A stretch of 13,902 nucleotides of DNA, from positions 1 to 13,902 of the forward strand of contig JAHJXD010000011.1 of NCBI GenBank assembly GCA_018827685.1, in the 5' to 3' direction. The notes beneath the pieces are model-generated. The model searched no databases. It worked only from the letters and a program-made list of their open reading frames with translations, and was not told the DNA's origin. Numbering within the stretch: the first letter of the stretch is position 1; each line of letters starts with the position of its first letter. This document shows positions 6,822 through 11,921 of the stretch, piece by piece. The position numbers were made by a program, and so were the translations under genes. This stretch comes from Patescibacteria group bacterium (GTDB lineage Bacteria > Patescibacteriota > Patescibacteriia > Patescibacteriales > GWC2-42-12).

Positions 6822-7886
6822 TTAATTATTAATCAAAAAATTACAAACATCCCCGTCTTGAATAATATATTCTTTACCCTCGATTTTAATCCAACCTAAT
6901 TCGCGCGCTCTAGATTCGCCGCCGGCTTCAATAAATTTTTGCCAATTAATCACTTCGGCGCGAATAAAGCCTTTGGTAAAATCAGTATGAATTATTCCTG
7001 CCGCTTGTGGCGCTTTTGTGTTATTTTGCACAGTCCATGCGCGCGTTTCATCAGAACCAGTTGTAAAAAAAGTGATCCACCCAAGAAGTTTATAGCATTC
7101 CTGAATAAGTTTGTCCAACCCGCTTTGAACTAAGCCCAATTCTTTAATATATTCTGCCTGCTCTGCTTCGCTTAAACTGGAAATTTCTTCTTCTGTTTTG
7201 ACATTAATTACAATACAATTTTGCCATACTTGCAAAGGTGTGGCCAGAAAGGATTCTTCTTTAACGTTCAATACATAAATTATTGGCTTAATCGTCAATA
7301 ATCCCAAATTTTTTATTTCTTTTTTTTCATCATCTATAAGTTCAAGCTCGCGCGCGGCCTTGCCTGCTTCAAGCTGTATTTTTAATTTTTCCAATAATCC
7401 TTTTAAAGCGATCTTTGCTTTGTCGCCACTCTTAGTCTCTCGCGCGACCTTATCTAATTTTTTTTCAATCGTGGATAAATCAGCAAAAATTAATTCAAAA
7501 TTAATAGTCTCTCGATCGCATTCTGGATCAATTCTGCCATTAACATGAATAATATTATCATCCTTAAACTCTCTCACCACTTCGCAGATAGCGTCACATT
7601 CGCGAATATGCGATAAAAATTGATTACCCAATCCTTCGCCTTTTGACGCACCTTTAACCAGGCCGGCAATATCAACAAACTCAATATAGGTCGGTATAAT
7701 TTTTTTAGGTTTTGATATAATCGCCAATTTTTTCAATCTTTCATCTGGAACTTTAACCACGCCCACATTCGAATCAATGGTGCAAAACGGATAGTTAGAA
7801 GCTTCAACTTTTTTATTGGTTAGAGCATTAAATAAAGTTGATTTACCAACATTAGGTAAACCAACAATTCCAATAGATAAAGACAT
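6822..7886 (-). CDS. ychF: Ribosome-associated GTPase/ATPase YchF
   Basis: A universally conserved Obg-family P-loop protein that binds ribosomes and hydrolyses ATP or GTP. It has 354 residues, the normal length: G1 GLPNVGKST at 9-17, the YPFCTIDSNVGVVKVPDERL switch I region, DIAGLVKGASKGEGLGNQFL (G3/switch II), a coiled-coil insert at roughly 130-195, VLNVKEE in the place of the G4 motif (NxxE gives the relaxed nucleotide specificity of this family), and a C-terminal TGS-like domain with FFTTGSDETRAWTV, AAGIIHTDFTKGFIRAEV and the terminal QDGDVCNFLINN. It is the first gene of the leftward series and lies 37 bp ahead of sepS, probably co-transcribed. It is divergent from the infC leader. No Shine-Dalgarno precedes ATG 7886. 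Confidence 0.97.
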   Translation of the reverse strand: MSLSIGIVGLPNVGKSTLFNALTNKKVEASNYPFCTIDSNVGVVKVPDERLKKLAIISKPKKIIPTYIEFVDIAGLVKGASKGEGLGNQFLSHIRECDAICEVVREFKDDNIIHVNGRIDPECDRETINFELIFADLSTIEKKLDKVARETKSGDKAKIALKGLLEKLKIQLEAGKAARELELIDDEKKEIKNLGLLTIKPIIYVLNVKEESFLATPLQVWQNCIVINVKTEEEISSLSEAEQAEYIKELGLVQSGLDKLIQECYKLLGWITFFTTGSDETRAWTVQNNTKAPQAAGIIHTDFTKGFIRAEVINWQKFIEAGGESRARELGWIKIEGKEYIIQDGDVCNFLINN

Positions 7887-8048
7887 AACAATGTTTGCTA
7901 TTCCCGCGGCTTGTGCCGTTAAGTCACAGTCTTATTTAACTTGGGAAGCGGAAATTTATTACCTTACTTAATAACTACCTTGAATTTAACAGAAATTTGA
8001 TAATTTTACAAATAAAAAATTTACAGTCTCCTGATACATTGCCCTTAT

Positions 8049-8077
8049 TTGACATTTTTTTTAAAATAATGTAATAT
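8049..8077 (+). promoter_or_regulatory. Promoter of the Phe-leader / infC transcript
   Basis: TTGACA at 8049-8054, a 17-bp spacer and TAATAT at 8072-8077 preceded by TG. The predicted +1 is base 8084, which is the A of the leader-peptide ATG, so the leader mRNA would be leaderless. Confidence 0.7.
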
Positions 8078-8083
8078 AAAATT

Positions 8084-8158
8084 ATGCAAATTAAATTAAA
8101 CAACAATTTCTTTTTTTATTTTTTCTTTAACCGATTTTTGAGATCGAGTGTTGTTTAA
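8084..8158 (+). CDS. Phenylalanine-rich leader peptide of the infC attenuator
   Basis: A 24-codon ORF from ATG 8084 to TAA 8156-8158. Its centre reads FFFYFFF (codons 9-15), with a further Phe at codon 18, so 7 of 24 residues are Phe. This is the pattern of the E. coli pheL and pheM attenuation peptides; PheM also contains FFFYF. The codons overlap the 5' arm of the leader stem, and the stop codon lies inside the 3' arm, the geometry of a translation-controlled attenuator. There is no Shine-Dalgarno, and the predicted transcript start is at the ATG itself. The peptide is expected to have no function of its own. Being U-rich DNA, a run of Phe could arise by chance, but the matching RNA pairings make chance unlikely. 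Confidence 0.75.
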   Translation: MQIKLNNNFFFYFFFNRFLRSSVV

Positions 8159-8184
8159 TTTATAAAAAAATTATAATAAAAAAC

Positions 8185-8211
8185 AAACCGGTCTCAATGA
8201 CCGGTTTTTTT
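8185..8211 (+). terminator. Intrinsic terminator of the attenuator
   Basis: AAACCGGT, loop CTCAATG, ACCGGTTT, then a run of T to 8211. It is an 8-bp stem with a U tract. It lies after the Phe leader and about 175 bp before infC, with no gene between. Confidence 0.85.
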
Positions 8212-8269
8212 GTTCTTTAAAAAATAATAGAGAAATAGCGGTTTGTTTTAAAGTTTGTTTAAACTGTTT

Positions 8270-8287
8270 GGAAGTCGGACTTCCGAC
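8270..8287. repeat. Overlapping short palindromes
   Basis: GGAAGT-CGG-ACTTCC (8270-8284) and GTCGGA-CT-TCCGAC (8274-8287) overlap. They lie about 20 bp upstream of the second infC promoter. Either could be an operator or a small repeat of the REP type. Confidence 0.5.
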
Positions 8288-8305
8288 GATTAACAATTTT
8301 GAAAA

Positions 8306-8322
8306 TTTGTATAATATACAAA
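8306..8322 (+). promoter_or_regulatory. Second infC promoter, palindromic -10 region
   Basis: A perfect 17-bp palindrome, TTTGTATAATATACAAA, contains TATAAT at 8310-8315. No convincing -35 is present. The predicted start is near 8322, just before the ACCTGA repeat. The same TTTGTATAATATA string occurs on the minus strand in front of the ATPase gene. Confidence 0.5.
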
Positions 8323-8350
8323 ACCTGAACCTGAACCTGAACCTGAACCT
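8323..8350 (+). repeat. ACCTGA tandem repeat, 4.7 copies
   Basis: Four exact copies of ACCTGA plus ACCT, in the predicted 5' UTR of infC, 36 bp ahead of its start codon. It is noncoding. Confidence 0.9.
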
Positions 8351-8385
8351 TGCTAAATTTAAATTTTTAGACTAAAATAACATTT

Positions 8386-8943
8386 ATGCGTAGAACTTAT
8401 CACAGACCAAAGCCGGATTTTGAGGAAAAAAAATTTCGTGTTAATCAGCAGATCCGCGTGCCGGTGGTTTTTTTAATTGATGAAAACGGTGTGGGCATAG
8501 GCGAAATGTCAACCGGCAAAGCCTTAAGCATGGCCGAACAAGTTGGTATGGACGTGGTTGAAGTTAATCCTAAAGTCCAGCCGCCGGTAGTTAAAATTAT
8601 GGATTATGGGCAATTTAAATATAAAAAAGAAAAAGAAGCGCAAAAGCAAAAAGTTAAACAAAAAAAAGTGGAAATAAAAGGTATTAGGTTATCTGTTAGA
8701 ATCAGCCAACATGATTTTGATTTCAGATTTGAACAAGCCAAGAAATTTTTGGAAAGAGGCGATAAATTAAAATTGGAATTGATTTTAAAAGGACGGGAAC
8801 GTCAACATCCGGAAAAGGCCGAAGAGATTATGAAAAAATTTTATCAAAAACTTAAAGCTACGCCAGGACTAAGCATGGAAATAGAGCAAGGCTTGACAAA
8901 ACAGGGAGGAAGATTTAATATAATATTGATAAATAAGCAATAA
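8386..8943 (+). CDS. infC: Translation initiation factor IF-3
   Basis: Binds the 30S subunit, prevents premature 50S joining and proofreads the start codon and initiator tRNA. It has 185 residues. The IF3 N-domain runs from about 17 (FRVNQQIRVPVVFLIDENG) to 84, with ALSMAEQVGMDVVEVNP and the signature DYGQFKYKKEKE. A Lys/Gln-rich linker helix (82-94) leads to the C-domain (94-183) with KGIRLSVRISQHDFDFRFEQA, LKGRERQHP and a terminal beta strand. Length and motifs are complete. The start is a plain ATG (8386), unlike the rare AUU used for autoregulation in E. coli; no Shine-Dalgarno precedes it. It heads the operon infC-rpmI-rplT-secG and lies behind two promoters and the Phe attenuator. Confidence 0.98.
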   Translation: MRRTYHRPKPDFEEKKFRVNQQIRVPVVFLIDENGVGIGEMSTGKALSMAEQVGMDVVEVNPKVQPPVVKIMDYGQFKYKKEKEAQKQKVKQKKVEIKGIRLSVRISQHDFDFRFEQAKKFLERGDKLKLELILKGRERQHPEKAEEIMKKFYQKLKATPGLSMEIEQGLTKQGGRFNIILINKQ

Positions 8944-8953
8944 TCAAGAATAT

Positions 8954-8980
8954 AAAAACCAGGTATTTTACCTGTTTTTT
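8954..8980 (+). terminator. Terminator-like hairpin between infC and rpmI
   Basis: CAGGTA (8960-8965), loop TTT, TACCTG (8969-8974), then six T (8975-8980), preceded by a run of A. It has all the features of an intrinsic terminator inside an operon, where it would reduce ribosomal-protein transcription relative to infC, or act as an attenuator. Confidence 0.65.
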
Positions 8981-8995
8981 GTTTAAAGATAGCAT

Positions 8996-9205
8996 ATGCC
9001 GAAAATAAAAACTCATAAAGCCACGGTCAAACGTTTTAAAGTGACCAAAAATGAAAAGATTTTAAAGAGAAAGGCCGGTCAAGATCATTTTAACACGCGT
9101 GAATCAGGTAAAGTTACCAGAAATAAGCGCCGAGACATAGGTATTTCCAATGCCCAAAGAAGAATAATAAAACAATTAATGCCATATAATTATGCCAAGA
9201 GTTAA
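8996..9205 (+). CDS. rpmI: Ribosomal protein bL35
   Basis: A small basic protein of the large subunit. It has 69 residues, with the family start MPKIKTHKATVKRFKVT, the central KRKAGQDHFNTRESGKVTRNKR segment and a basic C-terminus. Start ATG 8996 lies 15 bp after a terminator-like hairpin, and no Shine-Dalgarno is seen. Its last five codons overlap rplT by 14 bases in another frame, which suggests translational coupling of L35 and L20. Confidence 0.96.
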   Translation: MPKIKTHKATVKRFKVTKNEKILKRKAGQDHFNTRESGKVTRNKRRDIGISNAQRRIIKQLMPYNYAKS

Positions 9206-9545
9206 GAGAGCAATAACACATCTTAAAAAAAGAAGAAATTTACTTAAAAAAGCCAAAGGTTATAAATGGGGCAGAAAAAATTTAATGCGCGCCGCTTCAA
9301 CGGCCGTGGTTAAAGCCGGGGTTCGCTCTTATATTGATCGCCGCTTAAAAAAGCGCGACAATAGAGCTTTATGGCAAATAAAAATTAGCGCTTTTGCCAA
9401 AGAGCATGGCTTGTCTTATTCGAAATTCATTCATCTTTTAAAAATTAATCAGATTGAAGTGGACAGAAAAATTTTAGCCGATTTAGCGGTTAATAATAAA
9501 AATGTCTTGATTAAAATTTTAGGACAAATTTTAGGACAAAAATAA
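9192..9545 (+). CDS. rplT: Ribosomal protein bL20
   Basis: Needed early in 50S assembly; binds 23S rRNA and in many bacteria represses its own operon. It has 117 residues, full length: MPRVKRAITHLKKRRNLLKKAKGY with the long basic N-terminal extension, RAASTAVVKAGVRSYIDRRLKKRDNRALW, then the globular part with SYSKFIHLLKINQIEVDRKILADLAV. The start overlaps the rpmI end by 14 bases, and the stop TAA shares a base with the secG ATG. The last codons contain a perfect tandem 12-bp duplication (9516-9527, 9528-9539) giving ILGQ twice, which also places AGGA ahead of secG. I did not find a clear L20-binding mimic in the leader. Confidence 0.97.
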   Translation: MPRVKRAITHLKKRRNLLKKAKGYKWGRKNLMRAASTAVVKAGVRSYIDRRLKKRDNRALWQIKISAFAKEHGLSYSKFIHLLKINQIEVDRKILADLAVNNKNVLIKILGQILGQK

Positions 9546-9760
9546 TGAGAAATTTCCAAATAGTACAAATTATTATAGCGATTTTATTGATGTTAGCCAT
9601 TCTTTTACAGAATCGCGGAATTGGGTTATCAGGCGTTTTTGGCGGCACAGGAAATATTTATCGGACTAAAAGAGGCATAGAAAAAAAATTATTCATTGCA
9701 ACTATAGTTTTAGCTATTTTATTCTTTTCGATTTCGTTAGCTATTATTTTAATTGTATAA
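9545..9760 (+). CDS. secG: Preprotein translocase subunit SecG
   Basis: An auxiliary subunit of the SecYEG channel. It has 71 residues and two transmembrane segments (about 5-22 and 49-70) joined by a loop with LLQNRGIGLSGVFGGTGNIYRTKRGIEK, the typical SecG pattern of Q, a Gly-rich stretch and a basic end. Its ATG overlaps the rplT stop (TAATG), and AGGA lies 8 bases upstream, one of the few Shine-Dalgarno-like sequences in the window. It is followed after two bases by a solute-binding protein, so the two membrane-related genes are co-transcribed with the ribosomal genes. Confidence 0.93.
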   Translation: MRNFQIVQIIIAILLMLAILLQNRGIGLSGVFGGTGNIYRTKRGIEKKLFIATIVLAILFFSISLAIILIV

Positions 9761-9762
9761 AA

Positions 9763-11673
9763 GTGAACTCATTAAAAAATAAAATAATTCAATTTTTCAA
9801 CAAAATTAAGGGTTTCAAGAATATTTTTTCGCGTGAGCAAGCGCAGGAGGAACTGGACAAAAAATTAGTTTTTTCTTTAGCTAAATCAAGGTGGCCAAGT
9901 TTTAAGCAACTTAAGTATGTTAAAAAATATTTAAATCCGACCGAACAATTAGCTATTGGCGTTTGTTTGGCGATTATTCTTTTTAGCTCGATATTTTCAG
10001 CCGCCAGATTCTATAAAACACATTTACAAGTTATCCCAATTGACGGTGGCGATTATATTGAAGGCGTTATCGGTTCAATAAAATATATTAATCCTTTGTA
10101 TTCAAGCTTCAGCGATCTTGATAGCGATATTGCCGAATTAGTTTATTCTTCACTGTTTAAAAGAAATGGAAACGTTGAGTTAGTAAATGACTTGGCTCAA
10201 GAGTATAAAATAAGTCCTGATGGCAAAGTTTATACAATAAAAGTCAGATCAGACGCGATTTGGCATAATGGCAACTCAGTCACTGTTGATGATGTGATTT
10301 TTACTTTTGAGGCTATAAAAAATATTAGGTATAAATCGCCTTTGCGAACAGCTTTTACTGGTGTGGAGATCTCTAAGGTTGACGATAAAACCATTAAGTT
10401 TAATTTAACCGAACCATACGCGGCTTTTTTAGATTTATTAAGTTTTGGCATTTTACCCCAGGAGCTTTGGCAGCAAATTGAACCGACTTCAGCCAGCTTG
10501 GCAGAATTAAATTTAAAGCCGGTTGGCTCAGGCAGATACAAATTTAAATCATTGGTAAAAGATAAATCCGGTAATCTTAGAACTTATATTTTAATTCGCA
10601 ATGAAAGTTACTATGGTTCCAAGGCTCATATTAACACTGTCAACTTTAAACTTTTTGGTAATTTGGAAGAGGTTATCTCGGCTTTGAATAATAATTTAAT
10701 TGACGGCCTTAGTTATTTGCCGGAACAGGATAAAAATCAGGTGGTAGCGCAAGATTCTTTAAATTTTTACAATTTAAGCCTGCCAAAATTCTCGGCAATA
10801 TTTTTTAATTCTAAATCCAACTCGGCTTTAACAGATAAAAGGGTGCGCCAAGCTTTAGCTTATTCAATTGATAAAAATAAAATAATTAATGAAGTTATGG
10901 CAGGGAATGCTCGCATTGTCGACGGGCCGATATTGCCTAACGGCTTCGCCTATGATAATGAGATTAAAAAATATGATTATAACGCGACAACTTCAGACCG
11001 TTTATTAGCTGAGGCTGGCTGGAAAATTATAGAATTAACCGCCAAGGACATTACTCAAGCTCAGGTGGATTTAACCAATCAAGATGAAATTATAAAAAAA
11101 CAAGCTGAGGCTAAAATAAAAATGGGCACAGGCAAATGGCTTATAAAAGACAATAATTATTTAATCATAACGTTAGTTACGGCAGATAATCAAGAGTACG
11201 GCCAGGTGGCTGAATTAATCGCTAAATTTTGGAATGATATTAACGTAAAAACTGAAATTAATTTGGTGCCGGTCAATCAGATTCAAGCCGGTGTTATTAA
11301 ATCAAGAAATTTCAACGGCTTAATTTTTGGAGAAATGACAGGCGCTGATCCAGACCCTTACGGCTTCTGGCATTCTTCGCAGATTGGCCAATCAGGTTTA
11401 AATATCGCCGATTATGCCAATAAAGAAGTTGATAAATTATTAGAAGACGGGCGTTTAAGTTCTGATCTTAAAGTGCGCAAGGAGAAATATCAGAAGTTCC
11501 AAAAAATTATCGCCGAAGATGAGCCGGCCATATTTCTCTATAGTCCTAATTATACTTATGTTCAATCAAAAAAAATTAAAGGCTTTAATATTAGAAGTAT
11601 TATTTTACCCAGTGATCGTTTCGGCAATATCGACCAGTGGTATATAAATACTGGCAAAAAAATTATTTGGTAA
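9763..11673 (+). CDS. Peptide-type ABC transporter substrate-binding protein (SBP_bac_5), membrane anchored
   Basis: Family 5 extracellular solute-binding protein (OppA/DppA type), which would bind peptides or other solutes outside the membrane. It has 636 residues, longer than usual at the N-terminus: about 60 residues of basic, probably cytoplasmic sequence, one transmembrane helix at about 61-81 (EQLAIGVCLAIILFSSIFSAA), then the binding domain to the end. Visible family segments are LVYSSLFKRNGNVELVNDLAQEYKISPDGKVYTIKVR, WHNGNSVTVDDVIFTFEAI, PVGSGRYKF, VRQALAYSIDKNKI and FGEMTGADPDPYGFWHSS. There is no lipobox or cleavable signal, so it is anchored by the helix. No permease or ATPase gene follows in the window. 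The start is GTG 9763, two bases after the secG stop; no Met codon occurs before the helix, so GTG is the only plausible start. Confidence 0.92.
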   Translation: MNSLKNKIIQFFNKIKGFKNIFSREQAQEELDKKLVFSLAKSRWPSFKQLKYVKKYLNPTEQLAIGVCLAIILFSSIFSAARFYKTHLQVIPIDGGDYIEGVIGSIKYINPLYSSFSDLDSDIAELVYSSLFKRNGNVELVNDLAQEYKISPDGKVYTIKVRSDAIWHNGNSVTVDDVIFTFEAIKNIRYKSPLRTAFTGVEISKVDDKTIKFNLTEPYAAFLDLLSFGILPQELWQQIEPTSASLAELNLKPVGSGRYKFKSLVKDKSGNLRTYILIRNESYYGSKAHINTVNFKLFGNLEEVISALNNNLIDGLSYLPEQDKNQVVAQDSLNFYNLSLPKFSAIFFNSKSNSALTDKRVRQALAYSIDKNKIINEVMAGNARIVDGPILPNGFAYDNEIKKYDYNATTSDRLLAEAGWKIIELTAKDITQAQVDLTNQDEIIKKQAEAKIKMGTGKWLIKDNNYLIITLVTADNQEYGQVAELIAKFWNDINVKTEINLVPVNQIQAGVIKSRNFNGLIFGEMTGADPDPYGFWHSSQIGQSGLNIADYANKEVDKLLEDGRLSSDLKVRKEKYQKFQKIIAEDEPAIFLYSPNYTYVQSKKIKGFNIRSIILPSDRFGNIDQWYINTGKKIIW

Positions 11674-11734
11674 AAAGCTCATAGTGCACAACTCATAATG
11701 TGAACCGCATATTTGTCGCGTCGCTTTTCAACAT

Positions 11735-11770
11735 GAGGACATGGTGGAACTGGCAGACGCGATAGCTTCA
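11735..11770 (+). pseudogene. Truncated 5' part of a tRNA-Leu
   Basis: After seven bases in acceptor position, the sequence TGGTGGAACTGGCAGACGCG and the following TAGCTTCA match the D arm and 5' anticodon arm of a tRNA-Leu, and align with the intact tRNA-Leu 55 bp downstream (GGCAGACGCG then one base then TAGCTTCA). After 11770 the match stops. There is no 3' anticodon stem, variable arm, T arm or acceptor 3' strand before the next tRNA begins at 11790. Confidence 0.7.
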
Positions 11771-11789
11771 CCTCGTTAGATATTTTATT

Positions 11790-11874
11790 GCCGAAGTGGC
11801 GAAATTGGCAGACGCGCTAGCTTCAGGAGCTAGTGGGGGACAACTCCATGGAGGTTCGAGTCCTCTCTTCGGCA
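11790..11874 (+). tRNA. tRNA-Leu (CAG)
   Basis: Acceptor GCCGAAG pairs with CTTCGGC (7 of 7). The D arm is GGCGAAATTGGCAGACGC. The anticodon stem CTAGC/GCTAG has loop TTCAGGA, giving anticodon CAG. A long variable arm (class II, GGGGGACAACTCC) and a T arm GGAGG/CCTCT with loop TTCGAGT follow. The discriminator is A73, as in all tRNA-Leu. CCA is not encoded. RNase J starts 47 bp downstream with no terminator visible between. Confidence 0.95.
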
Positions 11875-11892
11875 CATAACAATTAATTAAAA

Positions 11893-11905
11893 AGGGACAG
11901 TCCCT
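11893..11905. repeat. Short palindrome AGGGAC-A-GTCCCT
   Basis: A perfect palindrome with 6-bp arms, 17 bp before the RNase J start. Its arm GGGACTGTC recurs at 13762-13770, at the outer end of the foldback element on the other side of the gene. Confidence 0.55.
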
Positions 11906-11921
11906 AAAAACGAAAAACTGT

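Larger units (their letters stand above)
8084..8211 (+). promoter_or_regulatory. Phe-responsive transcription attenuator
   Basis: Three pairings are visible. Stem 1:2 is AAATTAAACAACA (8093-8105) with TGTTGTTTAATTT (8149-8161), 13 perfect base pairs enclosing the Phe codons and a small CGAT/ATCG hairpin (8132-8135, 8143-8146). The antiterminator is TTGAGATCG (8138-8146) with CGGTCTCAA (8189-8197), nine consecutive pairs with one G-U. The terminator is AAACCGGT (8185-8192) with ACCGGTTT (8200-8207). Antiterminator and terminator share 8189-8192, so they exclude each other. A ribosome stalled on the Phe codons would open stem 1:2 and free the antiterminator strand; one reaching the stop would cover it and let the terminator form. 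Confidence 0.75.

Noticed and set aside
7887..8048. Further gene or RNA between ychF and the attenuator promoter
   Set aside because: No ORF of note and only a small CGGC-TTGT-GCCG hairpin; I see nothing else supportable.
8323..8350. CRISPR-like array
   Set aside because: The repeats are contiguous hexamers without spacers.
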